Positions 28,348 to 38,346 of a stretch of 64,000 bases of DNA are shown piece after piece (positions within the stretch are counted from its first letter, which is position 1; each line of letters begins with the position of its first letter). Origin of the DNA: CAZAZQ01 sp964489705. GTDB taxonomy: Bacteria; Zixibacteria; MSB-5A5; GN15; FEB-12. A program made the translations under genes and the position numbers. The notes below the pieces were generated by a model. It was not told the DNA's origin. It was given only the letters and a program-made list of their open reading frames with translations, and did no database searches. Where the stretch lies: contig CAZAZQ010000010.1 of assembly GCA_964489705.1 (NCBI GenBank), positions 62,001-126,000 on the forward strand. Direction: 5' to 3'.

Positions 28348-30063
28348 ATGAGAAAATCATCGGTCTCTGCATTCTTTTCCGTGGTGATAGGGGTAGTGGC
28401 GGCGGGAATGATAACGGCAACGGTTGCCGCAATCGAGCCGCAGGAAGGGCACACCGTGCCGCCAGTGAAGAAAGAATTGCCGCCCGGTTGCGGCTTCGTA
28501 CCGCCTCCGGTAAGACTTGACCACTTAGCCCACAAACACTTTCCGCGGAGGTTGGAAGCAGCCGAACTTCCGACCAAGTGGGATTGGCGCACCGCCGGGA
28601 AAGTAACCTCGGTGAAAAATCAGAGCACCTGCGGCGCCTGTTATGCTTTTGCCTCCTTAGGAGTATTTGAAGCCCAGGTGTTGATTGCCGACGGGGGAAC
28701 CTACGATTTTTCCGAAAACAACGCCAAGGAGTGCAACTTTTATGACCGAAGCTGCGGCGGGGGGAATTTCTACGACATGGCGGACTTGTACTCCAAGAAG
28801 GGAGTGGTATTGGAATCGTGCGATCCCTACGTGGCGAGTGACGTGAGTTGTAATACGAGTTGCGCTTCGATAAAGACCTTGTTGGATTGGTGTGTCATCT
28901 CTTCCAATAATATTCCTTCTCCGACCGACTTGAAGAATTATATCCTCAGCTACGGACCGGTCTATACCACTATTTATGCCGGTGACGGCAGCGACCCCGC
29001 TTGGAACAGCGAGTTTTCCTCCTATGACGGTTCGTATACCCTGTATTACACCGGTACCTACACCCCCAACCATGCGGTGGTTATCGTCGGCTGGGACGAC
29101 AGCTTGGTCCACAGCGGCGGTATGGGAGGCTGGATTGTGAAAAACAGTTGGGGCACCAACTGGGGAGGAACCTGCGGGTACGGCACCGAAAAGGGGTATT
29201 TCACCATTGCGTACGGTTCCGCCAGCATCGGCAAATGGTCTTCCTTCATTGCCGACTGGCAGGATTACGACGTCAACGGCGACGTGCTTTACTATGATGA
29301 AGGCGGCTATACCAATTACTGGGGCTTCGGCACCACGACGGCGTGGGGGTTGTGCAAATTTATCATGCCGTCAACCCAGTATGTCACGCGGGTGGAATTC
29401 TGGACGACCGATGCAACGACCGATGTTGACGTCTACATTTACAACGACTTTAACGGTTCTCTATTGTCGAATTTAATCGTCAGTAAGTTGGACACCTCTT
29501 TCAGTGAAGCCGGTTACCATTCGGTACCGCTGGGGACCGCCGCCCCGGAAATTGCCGCCGGGGAAGACATCTTTGTCGCCGTCAAGTTCACCAACGCAAC
29601 CTTCACCTATCCGGTCGTGACCGATAATGTCGGTCCCAGCACCGGCGGAGGAGTGACCTACCTGAGCAGTAACGGCTCGACCTGGTACGATATGGGAGCG
29701 AACTATGCCAACGATGTCGGTATTCGTGTCCGCACCAGCCCGACTTTGGCGCTCTCGGTGGACGATGAAAACACCGCAACGCCGAATTCTTACCACCTGT
29801 CGTACAATTACCCCAATCCGTTCAACCCGACGACGACCATTTCCTATAGTTTGCCGCACCGGTCACATGTGAATATTTCCATCTACAATATCGCCGGTGA
29901 GCGAGTGACCACGCTTATTGACGAAACCAAACCTGCCGGAGAGCATATCGTGACGTGGGACGGCACCGATTACAGAGGTATGCCGGTGGCGACCGGCGTG
30001 TACTTCTACACGTTGAAGACCGACGACTATTCTTCAGCGAAGAAGATGTTGTTACTCAAATAA
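28348..30063 (+). CDS. Secreted papain-family (C1) cysteine peptidase with Por/FlgD-like C-terminal domain
   Basis: 571 residues from ATG 28348 (signal peptide MRKSSVSAFFSVVIGVVAAG). The peptidase follows a short propart: LPTKWDWR start, oxyanion Gln92, catalytic Cys98 (STCGACYAF), His242 (TPNHAVVIVGWDD) and Asn266 (VKNSWG), all intact. A ~200-residue beta region follows. Residues ~485-571 form the FCB sorting domain (YNYPNPFNPTTTISYSLP ... GVYFYTL ... KKMLLLK). It is presumably exported through a Por-like route and active outside the cell. A Cys-rich middle suggests disulphides. Confidence 0.92.
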   Translation: MRKSSVSAFFSVVIGVVAAGMITATVAAIEPQEGHTVPPVKKELPPGCGFVPPPVRLDHLAHKHFPRRLEAAELPTKWDWRTAGKVTSVKNQSTCGACYAFASLGVFEAQVLIADGGTYDFSENNAKECNFYDRSCGGGNFYDMADLYSKKGVVLESCDPYVASDVSCNTSCASIKTLLDWCVISSNNIPSPTDLKNYILSYGPVYTTIYAGDGSDPAWNSEFSSYDGSYTLYYTGTYTPNHAVVIVGWDDSLVHSGGMGGWIVKNSWGTNWGGTCGYGTEKGYFTIAYGSASIGKWSSFIADWQDYDVNGDVLYYDEGGYTNYWGFGTTTAWGLCKFIMPSTQYVTRVEFWTTDATTDVDVYIYNDFNGSLLSNLIVSKLDTSFSEAGYHSVPLGTAAPEIAAGEDIFVAVKFTNATFTYPVVTDNVGPSTGGGVTYLSSNGSTWYDMGANYANDVGIRVRTSPTLALSVDDENTATPNSYHLSYNYPNPFNPTTTISYSLPHRSHVNISIYNIAGERVTTLIDETKPAGEHIVTWDGTDYRGMPVATGVYFYTLKTDDYSSAKKMLLLK

Positions 30064-30090
30064 GAAAACTCAGTCTGCCCTTTTGTCTCA

Positions 30091-30124
30091 ATGCGGGAGC
30101 ACTGCTGTGCTCCTGCATTTTTTT
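30091..30124 (+). terminator. Rho-independent terminator after the C1 peptidase
   Basis: A 12-bp stem with one G-T pair (ATGCGGGAGCAC / GTGCTCCTGCAT), a 4-base loop and seven T. Confidence 0.83.
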
Positions 30125-30232
30125 ATCCAAAATCTGTTGCTGCAAGAAAGCTCTTGTACGGTGCGGCGGAAGCTGTTAACTTCCACCTCGAAGCGATTAT
30201 ATCAAAACCCAAACCGCGGAAAAAGCCGCTTT

Positions 30233-32299
30233 ATGAAAACAACCGCTGGAACATCTGCCGGAGAACAACGACTTGTCGTTATGATCACCGTTGCCTATTT
30301 GGCTAGCGTTGTTCTGTTCTTTGTGGCTTCGTTGTTTCCCCGTCATCAGGTCTGGGGGATAAGCTGGTGGAGTTACTTCCCGGTATATGTCAAGATAGGC
30401 TTGTTTCTTGTGGCGTTGGCTGTCGGTGTCGGGAATTTCCTTTTGTTCAAGAAAGGGTGCCTGAAAGGACGAGAAGAGGAGAACGAAAACCGGAGCGTCG
30501 GAACATACCTGTTATTTGTCTCGGCGATAACGGTTGTTTTCGTCTTTTCTTTCATTCTTTTCCGGGGGACAATTCATTTTCTCGGGGACGGCTACCAACT
30601 GTTGACCCGTCTGGCGGAAGGGATGCCTGCCGTCAAGATGTGGGACAGAGGAACGACTTTTGTCACCCAGACCGTTTTTTCGCTCTTGGAAGGGCAGCCG
30701 GAGGTACGGGCTCTCAAAGCCTACCGCATTGTTTCCATCGATTCCGGTTTGTTTCTGCTGGTGGTGGCAGCTTTGTTTTCTTTTGTGTTTTACAAAGACA
30801 ATCTCCGGCGTTTGGTTTTCTTTCTCGGCTTGTTCTCCGGCGGATATATGCTTTTGTTTTTCGGCTACGTAGAAAATTACGCTCTGTCGACGGCGGTGGT
30901 AATGCTGTATACTCTCATCGGGGTTGCCGTTCTTACCCGTCGTCTCCCGCGGTGGTGGTTACTGCCGCCGTTGGTGCTGGCGTGGTATTTGCATCTGTTT
31001 ACCTTGACCCTTCTGCCGAGCGCCGTGTATCTTTTTCTGCGGGAAACACGTTTCGCCGATGCCGTATCAAAAATCATCCGACAGCGGAAGCTCTTTTTTG
31101 TGTTTCTGTTCGTTGTTTTGGGAATAGGGGTATACTATTTTCTTTATTCCCATTTTTACTTCTTTACTTTTGCCTTGTTGCCGCTGATGCCGGACAGGTT
31201 TACGATCGCGGGCGATTGGCTGTTTTCTCTCAAACATATCGTCGATGTCGCCAACTTGCTGCTGATGCTCGTGCCGGGCTTGCTCGTGTTGGTTGTGTTA
31301 CTTTTCACGACTCCTCAAAAGATGAGGTTCTCTCATCCGGCGACGCCGTTTTTGATGGTTCTTACTTTCTCGACGTTGGCTGCCGTGTATGTTTTCAATC
31401 CGGGGATAGGGATGCCGCGCAACTGGGATCTTTTTTCGATTGTTGCCGTTCCGCTGACGGTGTGGGGGTATACCTTCCTTATCGAAAGCGCCCGAACTTC
31501 CGGCGGATTGGTTTTTCGTGCCGTACCGGTTATTGCTTTGAGTTTTTTGCTGTTGGTGCCGCGGGTGGTGTCGCAGGTAATTCCGGAGGTCGGTATCGCA
31601 CACTTCCGGAACTATCTCGTTCATGACAAAATCAGGAACCGAAACGCCCGACGGCTGCTTATCGATTATTACAAGCAGCGGGGTGATACCGCCGCCGCCC
31701 AGGCGGAGCAACAACGGGCGTTGGAGGATTTCCCCGAAGCGCGCTATAACGAGAAAGCTCGTGCTCTCATTCGGCAAGGGGAGCTGCGCGAGGCGACCCG
31801 ATACCTGCAAGAAGTGCTTGCCACGAATCCGCTTTCCTACGATGCTTATGCCAACCTGGGAATCTGTCGTTTGAAGCAAGGAGATATCGACAGCGCCTTG
31901 ACATTGCTGCAAATCGCCGACGGTTTGAATCCGTACAACGCTTCGACCGTCAACAACCTCGGAACCGTTTACCTGCGAAAGAAAGAGTACACCACGGCGG
32001 AGAAGTACTTCCGGAAGTCGTTGGCTATTGACCGCACCGAGAAAAACGCCATGGCGGGACTGGCGTCAGTGTACCTCCAGTCAAACGAGTTTGACAAGTC
32101 GTTGTTCTGGCTGGAGAAGTTGTTTCAGGGCGGCGGGCTGTCCTATGAATACTTTCGACAAGCCGGTGATGCGTTTCTCGAGCGGCAGGCGTTTTCTCAT
32201 GCTTCCCGGGCGTATTCTTTTGCCGTCAAGCTCGGTTTGCCGGCCGATTACGTGGAAAAACTCCGGCGGAAGCATCCGCAACTGCGATTAAATGATTGA
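30233..32299 (+). CDS. Polytopic membrane protein with C-terminal TPR repeats (GT-C-like)
   Basis: 688 residues from ATG 30233; the frame extends further up but only as terminator sequence. About eleven membrane helices span residues 15-480. A large loop after the second pair carries IHFLGDGYQLL and a later helix carries GYVENYALS, features reminiscent of GT-C glycosyltransferases that use lipid-linked sugars. Residues ~510-685 hold about five TPR units (YDAYANLGICRLKQGDIDSA; STVNNLGTVYLRKKEYTTAE). Membrane helices and TPRs are clear; the glycosyltransferase reading is inference. ABC exporter genes follow 61 bases later. Confidence 0.8.
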   Translation: MKTTAGTSAGEQRLVVMITVAYLASVVLFFVASLFPRHQVWGISWWSYFPVYVKIGLFLVALAVGVGNFLLFKKGCLKGREEENENRSVGTYLLFVSAITVVFVFSFILFRGTIHFLGDGYQLLTRLAEGMPAVKMWDRGTTFVTQTVFSLLEGQPEVRALKAYRIVSIDSGLFLLVVAALFSFVFYKDNLRRLVFFLGLFSGGYMLLFFGYVENYALSTAVVMLYTLIGVAVLTRRLPRWWLLPPLVLAWYLHLFTLTLLPSAVYLFLRETRFADAVSKIIRQRKLFFVFLFVVLGIGVYYFLYSHFYFFTFALLPLMPDRFTIAGDWLFSLKHIVDVANLLLMLVPGLLVLVVLLFTTPQKMRFSHPATPFLMVLTFSTLAAVYVFNPGIGMPRNWDLFSIVAVPLTVWGYTFLIESARTSGGLVFRAVPVIALSFLLLVPRVVSQVIPEVGIAHFRNYLVHDKIRNRNARRLLIDYYKQRGDTAAAQAEQQRALEDFPEARYNEKARALIRQGELREATRYLQEVLATNPLSYDAYANLGICRLKQGDIDSALTLLQIADGLNPYNASTVNNLGTVYLRKKEYTTAEKYFRKSLAIDRTEKNAMAGLASVYLQSNEFDKSLFWLEKLFQGGGLSYEYFRQAGDAFLERQAFSHASRAYSFAVKLGLPADYVEKLRRKHPQLRLND

Positions 32300-32360
32300 C
32301 TTCTTTTGCCTTCCCGATTACGTTGGCGGCGTGATAACTCCAAAGAGAAACGGGTGAGCT

Positions 32361-33095
32361 GTGATTCAAGCGTCTGAGCTGACCAAAATATTCAAGGAAA
32401 GAAAACGCGGTGTCGTGACGGCGGTTGACAAGGTTTCCTTTACCTGTGAACCGGGCTCTATCTATGGTTTGTTGGGACCCAACGGAGCGGGGAAAACGAC
32501 CACCTTGCGGATTCTTTCAACCGCGCTCAAACCAACCTCCGGTACGGCATACATTGACGGACTCGATGTAACCGAAGAGCCGCAGAAAGTCCGTTCTCGG
32601 ATTGGATTTCTTTCCGGTGATACCGGTTTGTACGGACGCTTGTCTCCTCGCGAGATGGTGACCTATTTCGGGAAGCTGTACGGCATGTCGAAAACGGCGA
32701 TTGAGGAGCGGATTGAACAGCTTTTTCAGATGCTTGATATGAATGAATTCGCCGACGCTCGTAACGAAAAGTTGTCGCAGGGAATGAAGCAAAAGGTTTC
32801 CATCGCCCGCTCGGTAGTCCATGACCCGCCGACAATGATTTTCGACGAACCGACAACCGGCTTGGACGTGATGAGCTCGCGTACCATCGTTCGCTTTATC
32901 AAGCAGTGTCGGGACGAGGGAAAGACGGTGGTTTTTTCGACGCACATTATGAGCGACGCCATGCGGTTGTGTGATAAAATCGGCATCATTCACAAGGGGA
33001 GAATGTTTTTTGAAGGGACGGTTCAAGAAATCCTCAATACCACCGGCACCGCTACGTTGGAAGACGCTTTCGTGCACATTGTAGGAGAAGAATGA
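32361..33095 (+). CDS. ABC transporter ATP-binding protein (NatA-like)
   Basis: 244 residues from GTG. Walker A GPNGAGKTTT (~41-50), signature LSQGMKQKVSIARS, Walker B MIFDEPTTGLD and switch His in FSTHIMSD are all in place. The pairing with the following NatB-like permease (4-base overlap) marks it as the motor of an ABC-2 exporter. NatAB of Bacillus exports Na+, but homologues move other substrates; the cargo is unknown here. Confidence 0.93.
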   Translation: MIQASELTKIFKERKRGVVTAVDKVSFTCEPGSIYGLLGPNGAGKTTTLRILSTALKPTSGTAYIDGLDVTEEPQKVRSRIGFLSGDTGLYGRLSPREMVTYFGKLYGMSKTAIEERIEQLFQMLDMNEFADARNEKLSQGMKQKVSIARSVVHDPPTMIFDEPTTGLDVMSSRTIVRFIKQCRDEGKTVVFSTHIMSDAMRLCDKIGIIHKGRMFFEGTVQEILNTTGTATLEDAFVHIVGEE

Positions 33096-34309
33096 TGCGG
33101 CTGTCGACGGTCATGACGATTTTCAAAAAAGAGATGACGGATACTCTTCGCGATCGTCGCACCCTTATTTTCATGCTTCTCATTCCCATTGTCGCCATCC
33201 CGGTGTTGATGATGGGAGCGTCGAAATTGATGGTGAGTCAGATAACGAAAGCCCGCGAGGAAGTCTCAAAAATCGTCATTCAAGGGGAGGAGTTTCTTCC
33301 CGACGAGCTCCGAGAGAACTTTGCTCATGCCTCCGGTCTTGAAATTCTCGAGATGTCGCCCGAAGAAGAGAAAAAAGCCAAGGAAAAGTTGAAGCAGGGA
33401 GAGATACAGGCATTTGTTGTCGTGCCGAAGGAATTCCGTTCTCAAATAGAGCTCGAGCAACCGACAGCGGTAGAGATCTTTTACGACGAGGCGGAGATTA
33501 AATCCAGCTTCGCCAAGGAGAAAATCGAAGACATTTTCGATGATTTCAAAGAGAAAGTTGTCCTCCGACGCCTCGCGCAACGTCACCTTCCCAAAGAGAT
33601 GCTCAAGCCGTTTGCTGTCAGGACGGAAAACGTAGCACCGATGCAGAAAATTGTCGGCAAGGAGCTGGGGGTCATCCTGCCGTACTTGATAATCATCATG
33701 TGTTTTATGGGGGCGATGTATCCCGCTATCGACTTGGCGGCGGGAGAGAAAGAACGCGGGACATTGGAAACGCTGCTCATCTCACCGGCGACGCGGGGAG
33801 AGTTTGTAATCGGGAAATATCTGGTCGTTATGTTGACTGGGGTGGTCGCCGCTTTTCTCTCTCTGGGGAGCTTGGTTTTCTCGTTGAATTATATGGTCGA
33901 AGATTTGGTAAGGGGAATGGCGCAGATGTTTTCTTTTGCCGTTAACCTCGAGACGGTGGCGCTGATTTTTCTCACTATTGTTCCTTTGGCGGGAATATTC
34001 GCCGGAGTGTTGTTGTCGGTCTCTATCTTCGCCCGTTCTTTCAAGGAAGCGCAAAGCTATGTCACCGCTTTGAATATGGCGGTTATTTTTCCCGCGTTTG
34101 TTTCTCTGCTTCCCGGAATCGAGCTGGGCTACGGCATGTCGATGATTCCGGTGGTCAATGCCAGCTTGATTATCAAAGAGGCTATTTCCGGTTCGATTGA
34201 GTGGCAGTATGTTCTTGTGGCGGTGGGGGCAAATGCCGTAGTCGCAGTTCTTGCGCTGCTTTTTTCCCGTCAGTGGTTTGAGAAAGAGTCGGTTATCTTT
34301 CGAGCCTAA
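33092..34309 (+). CDS. ABC-2 type permease (NatB-like)
   Basis: 405 residues. One N-terminal helix (TLIFMLLIPIVAIPVLMMGA) precedes a ~150-residue extracytoplasmic domain, then five helices. IFKKEMTDTLRDRRTL at the start and DLAAGEKERGTLETLLISP in the second half are the hallmarks of the NatB/ABC-2 family. It forms the membrane channel for the ATPase it overlaps by 4 bases. The 215-base gap after it (34310-34524) contains A/T-rich promoter-like sequence and no gene. Confidence 0.92.
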   Translation: MMRLSTVMTIFKKEMTDTLRDRRTLIFMLLIPIVAIPVLMMGASKLMVSQITKAREEVSKIVIQGEEFLPDELRENFAHASGLEILEMSPEEEKKAKEKLKQGEIQAFVVVPKEFRSQIELEQPTAVEIFYDEAEIKSSFAKEKIEDIFDDFKEKVVLRRLAQRHLPKEMLKPFAVRTENVAPMQKIVGKELGVILPYLIIIMCFMGAMYPAIDLAAGEKERGTLETLLISPATRGEFVIGKYLVVMLTGVVAAFLSLGSLVFSLNYMVEDLVRGMAQMFSFAVNLETVALIFLTIVPLAGIFAGVLLSVSIFARSFKEAQSYVTALNMAVIFPAFVSLLPGIELGYGMSMIPVVNASLIIKEAISGSIEWQYVLVAVGANAVVAVLALLFSRQWFEKESVIFRA

Positions 34310-34524
34310 AAGAGCAAAACCTCTTATTATCGAGGCACATACTCCCTGTTTCGGTGTTGTTTTTTATAGACAAAAGAGTTTTTTATGTTATATTAAAAGG
34401 GTTTGATAATGAGGAACTGGCTTCAGTACTTACGTGAATACTTACACGGTGGGTATCGTTGAGACCCTGCCTCGGTAGGTTTTCGATGAGCGCCTGCGAG
34501 CACAGAAACAAAAGGAAGAAAAGG

Positions 34525-36330
34525 ATGAATCTCCACGCAAAGAGCAAGCAGCATCTTGTTTTTGTCGTCCTCCTGTGGGTGATTGGGATTGGCATTGTGC
34601 TGACCTCGTCGGTGTCGGCACAATTGACCAGTAAGGATATCGATTCCTTACGTGAACTGGGCAAGCAAGAGGGATGGACGTTTATCGTCACCGAAAATCC
34701 CGCGACGAAATATCCGTTAGAGCAGTTATGCGGTTTGAAAGAGCCTCCCGATTGGAAGGAACATGCGCGCTTTGATCCCATGCTGAAAGTGAGAGCCGAC
34801 CTGCCGAGCGCTTTTGACTGGCGGGATTCGGTGGAGCTGCCGCCGGTGAAAAACCAAGGCGGGTGCGGAAGTTGTTGGGCATTCGGAACGGTGGGTCCGT
34901 TGGAGTGCAATATAAAAATTTTGGACGATGTTACTGTTGACCTTTCGGAACAATGGTTGGTCAGTTGCAACCAGAGCGGTTGGGGCTGTGACGGAGGGTG
35001 GTTTGCCCACAATTACCACCAGTTCGTCAACGATCCTTGCGACAGCTCGGGGGCGGTTTTGGAAGAAGATTTCCCGTATGTTGCGTACGATGCTCCCTGC
35101 GGGTGTCCGTACCCCCATCCGTACCATATCCAATCGTGGGCGTATATCGGTTCGCCTTCTAGCATTCCCGGTGTGGATCTCATCAAGCAGGCGATTATGG
35201 ACTACGGTCCTGTTTCCGTGGCGGTATATGCCAACGGGGCGATGCAGGCGTACGGAGGCGGAGTGTTCAACGGGTGTGGTGAAGGTACTATCAACCATGC
35301 CGTCGTCATCGTGGGTTGGGATGACAGCCAGGGTCCGGCGGGGGTGTGGATTATGCGAAATTCGTGGGGCCCCGGCTGGGGAGAAGGCGGCTATATGCGT
35401 ATCCCCTACGGGTGCTCTCAGATCGGCTATGCCGCGTGTTACGTGAACTACCCCGGCGGGGTCGCTTTTGAAGCGGATACGACAGTCGGATGGATACCGT
35501 TCGATGTCAACTTTACGGCGACCTCGGGATTAGCAGTCGATACCTGGACATGGGATTTTGGAGACGGAGACTCGGCGTTTGTCCAATCGCCGACACACAC
35601 GTACGATACTCCCGGTTTGTTTGCGGTCACGGTGCAGATAACCAGCGGGGGAGATACCCGCTCGCGGACAAAAACGAACTTCATCAAGGCTATCGCCGAC
35701 ACGTTGCTGCCGACCGAAGCAAGCGGCCAACGCAACGGCACGGCGGTATTGGTGGTCAACGCTCATAACAACATTCCTTTTGACTTGATTAAAATACCGA
35801 TAGAGTATTCCGGCGATTTGGACGTTTCACTCGATTCTTTTTCGACCGTCGGCTGTCGGACGGAGAATTTTGACAACCAGACGTATCTCCATTTCAACCC
35901 TGCCGGTAAGCAGATGACGATCAAGCTGGAAGCCGGTTCGGCGGCTCCGGTGCCGGCGGGAGAAGGACCAGTTATAAGACTGTATTTCAGATTGGGCAGC
36001 TCGGCAACGTATGGCGAGACGACTTTCGTCTATGTGGATGGCTACAATACCTATACGCCTTCCTTTGAAAGTATTTTTGCCCGATATACGCCGCGGGTAA
36101 CGACCGGTGTTTTGTCGGTCTGTCTCCAACACGGCGACATCGATGGAAATCCCGGAATTACCGTCGCCGATATTACAGCGTTGGCGAATTACTTGTTTAA
36201 GGGGGGAGTACCGCCGTCACCGTCGGAACTTGCTGATGTTGACTGCGATAGTAACGTTAATATCAGCGATTTGACCTACCTGGTAAGCTATCTGTTCACC
36301 GGGGGACCTGAGCCGTGCGGCTGTGAGTGA
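34525..36330 (+). CDS. Secreted papain-family (C1) peptidase with PKD, cohesin-like and dockerin domains
   Basis: 601 residues from ATG 34525 (AAGGAAGAAAAGG upstream). Signal peptide to about residue 32. The C1 domain has Gln111, Cys117 (GGCGSCWAF), His258 (INHAVVIVGW) and Asn279 (MRNSWGPGWG), all intact. A PKD domain (~315-395, with TWTWDFGDGDS) follows. A cohesin-like beta domain spans ~400-530, and two dockerin Ca2+ loops (DIDGNPGITVADITALANYL and the VDCDSNVNISDLTYLV copy) end the protein. It is likely a cell-surface or complex-bound protease. Unlike the enzyme at 28348 it lacks the Por-type tail. Confidence 0.93.
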   Translation: MNLHAKSKQHLVFVVLLWVIGIGIVLTSSVSAQLTSKDIDSLRELGKQEGWTFIVTENPATKYPLEQLCGLKEPPDWKEHARFDPMLKVRADLPSAFDWRDSVELPPVKNQGGCGSCWAFGTVGPLECNIKILDDVTVDLSEQWLVSCNQSGWGCDGGWFAHNYHQFVNDPCDSSGAVLEEDFPYVAYDAPCGCPYPHPYHIQSWAYIGSPSSIPGVDLIKQAIMDYGPVSVAVYANGAMQAYGGGVFNGCGEGTINHAVVIVGWDDSQGPAGVWIMRNSWGPGWGEGGYMRIPYGCSQIGYAACYVNYPGGVAFEADTTVGWIPFDVNFTATSGLAVDTWTWDFGDGDSAFVQSPTHTYDTPGLFAVTVQITSGGDTRSRTKTNFIKAIADTLLPTEASGQRNGTAVLVVNAHNNIPFDLIKIPIEYSGDLDVSLDSFSTVGCRTENFDNQTYLHFNPAGKQMTIKLEAGSAAPVPAGEGPVIRLYFRLGSSATYGETTFVYVDGYNTYTPSFESIFARYTPRVTTGVLSVCLQHGDIDGNPGITVADITALANYLFKGGVPPSPSELADVDCDSNVNISDLTYLVSYLFTGGPEPCGCE

Positions 36331-36363
36331 GAAAGCATACTGAATTTTCGATTCTGAGTTGTG

Positions 36364-36397
36364 AGTTGGGCTTACGATAGGTAAGCCCAACTTTTTT
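36364..36397 (+). terminator. Strong rho-independent terminator after the dockerin C1 peptidase
   Basis: A perfect 12-bp stem (AGTTGGGCTTAC / GTAAGCCCAACT) with a 5-base loop is followed by TTTTTT. The rest of the gap to 36612 shows a small hairpin at 36459-36473 and no gene. Confidence 0.9.
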
Positions 36398-36612
36398 GTG
36401 TCCGCTGCCGGGAGATTGTTTCTTTTCTTAAGAAATGAGAAGCTCTGGGTGTTTTCATGTTTCAATATGAAACGCTTTTTGTTGAATAGTATCTCTTCTT
36501 CTCGCTTGGAAAAAAGAAACAGTGAAAAATCCGACGGGTTCGTTAACTTCAGAGAACCGCCGTTTAATCCGATAAAATAGTGACACGAACTTTTAAGACG
36601 AAGTCGGATTCA

Positions 36613-38346
36613 ATGGCAAAGAAGAGAATTGGCGAACTCCTGCTGGAAAAAGGATATATTACTCCCCAGCAACTGGAAGAGGGATTGAAACAGCAAACGG
36701 TTACGGGGCGCCGTTTGGGGGAAATCCTTGTCGAAAAGGGCTATATTACCGAGGATCAGCTCATCGATACCATTTCGGAACGTCTTTCCATCCCTCGCTT
36801 GACGTTATCGTCGATGGTTATCGATCCGCAAGTAGTCAGGCAGGTGCCGGTGGAGCTGGCACGACGGTACACTCTTATTCCGGTGTTTGAAATCGGCAAG
36901 GCGCTGACCATTGCGATGGCCGATCCGCTTAATATTATCGCCATAGATGAGATAAAATACCGTACCGGCAGGGTCATCAAGCGGGCGGTGGCGAGCTCGT
37001 CTGAAATCAAAGATGCCATTGACCAGTATTATTCGGTCGCCGATTCGCTGAACAATCTTATCGGTTCCAAGACGGAAATTGAAGCGGTGACCAAGGCGAT
37101 TCCGCAGACTTCCGTCATGGCGGGGGAGAGCGCCGTTGCCAATCTGGTCAATCTTCTCATTACCAAAGCGGTCAAAGACCGAGCGTCGGACATTCACATC
37201 GAGCCGGAAGAGACCCGCTTACGGATTCGCTACCGGATTGACGGCGTCATGCGGGAAGAAGCGGCGCCGCCGAAATCCATGCAGAACGAGTTGATCTCTC
37301 GTATAAAAATCGCCGCTAACCTTGACGTCTCCGAAAAACGTTTGCCGCAGGACGGACGGTTTATGATGACGGTCGATGGTTCCAACATCGACTTGCGGGT
37401 TTCGACCTTGCCGACTATTCACGGAGAGAAAATCGTAATTCGTATTCTCGATCGTCGCAATCTCCTGTTGACCTTGCAGCAGTTGGGTTTCAGCGAAAAG
37501 ATGGAGCGGGCGTGGCGGAATGTTATCCGCAAGCCGGAGGGGATGGTTCTCATCACCGGACCGACTTCCAGCGGAAAAACATCGACGTTGTATGCCACCC
37601 TGCAGGCGATCAACTCCATTGAGAAAAATATCATTACCGTCGAAGACCCGGTGGAGTATTCGCTGCCGCTCATCATCCAAATTCAGATTAACGAGAAAGC
37701 CGGTTTGACCTTTCCGTCGACTCTTCGCTCGATTCTCCGGCAGAATCCGGATGTCATTATGATAGGGGAGATCCGTGACAGAGAGACGGCGCAAATGGCG
37801 GTACGCTCCGCTCTGACGGGACATTTGGTCTTTTCCACCATTCATACCAACGATGCCCCCTCGACTATCGCCCGTCTTATCGATATGGGGCTGGAAGATT
37901 ACCTGGTGGCGACGGCGTTAAAAGGGGTTTTGGCACAGCGCCTGGTGCGGGTCAATTGCCCCGAATGTCGCGAGACCTACCGTCCCGCCGATTCGGTTTT
38001 GCAGCGAGCCGGGCTGTTGGAGTTGGCGGATGTGTTTGAGTTCAAACGAGGGGTCGGCTGTCCGCACTGCCGGAATACCGGCTTCAAGGGGCAGACGGGT
38101 ATTTTTGAATTCATCGAAATAACGCCCTACATCTCGGAATTGATTATGAGAAAAGCCTCGATAAATCAGATTAAAGACGAGGCTCGAAAGAACGGCTATA
38201 TCCCTCTCTTTGAAATGGGCTTGGAGAAGCTTCGGAAGGGAATTATCAGCCTTGAAGAACTGCTCAAGCAAACCTACAACATTGAAGATTATCACTACCC
38301 GGACGGGAAAGCAACGGTAACGGTTACTCATGCCAGTGCAGTATAA
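36613..38346 (+). CDS. pilB: Type IV pilus/type II secretion assembly ATPase (PilB/GspE)
   Basis: 577 residues from ATG 36613; GTG 36580 would add 11. The N-terminal MshEN repeat domain (KRIGELLLEKGYITPQQLEEG and a second copy) can bind c-di-GMP in relatives. Then come Walker A GPTSSGKTS (~315), the Asp box, Walker B NPDVIMIGEIRD, the His box HTNDAP and a tetracysteine zinc site (CPEC ~448, CPHC ~482). The zinc site marks an extension motor, not PilT. It powers pilin assembly. First gene of the pilus operon. Confidence 0.95.
   Translation: MAKKRIGELLLEKGYITPQQLEEGLKQQTVTGRRLGEILVEKGYITEDQLIDTISERLSIPRLTLSSMVIDPQVVRQVPVELARRYTLIPVFEIGKALTIAMADPLNIIAIDEIKYRTGRVIKRAVASSSEIKDAIDQYYSVADSLNNLIGSKTEIEAVTKAIPQTSVMAGESAVANLVNLLITKAVKDRASDIHIEPEETRLRIRYRIDGVMREEAAPPKSMQNELISRIKIAANLDVSEKRLPQDGRFMMTVDGSNIDLRVSTLPTIHGEKIVIRILDRRNLLLTLQQLGFSEKMERAWRNVIRKPEGMVLITGPTSSGKTSTLYATLQAINSIEKNIITVEDPVEYSLPLIIQIQINEKAGLTFPSTLRSILRQNPDVIMIGEIRDRETAQMAVRSALTGHLVFSTIHTNDAPSTIARLIDMGLEDYLVATALKGVLAQRLVRVNCPECRETYRPADSVLQRAGLLELADVFEFKRGVGCPHCRNTGFKGQTGIFEFIEITPYISELIMRKASINQIKDEARKNGYIPLFEMGLEKLRKGIISLEELLKQTYNIEDYHYPDGKATVTVTHASAV

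Noticed and set aside
30367..31626. 419-codon frame overlapping the membrane TPR protein
   Set aside because: Shadow of a hydrophobic frame, low-complexity Arg/Phe/Cys sequence and no ribosome site.
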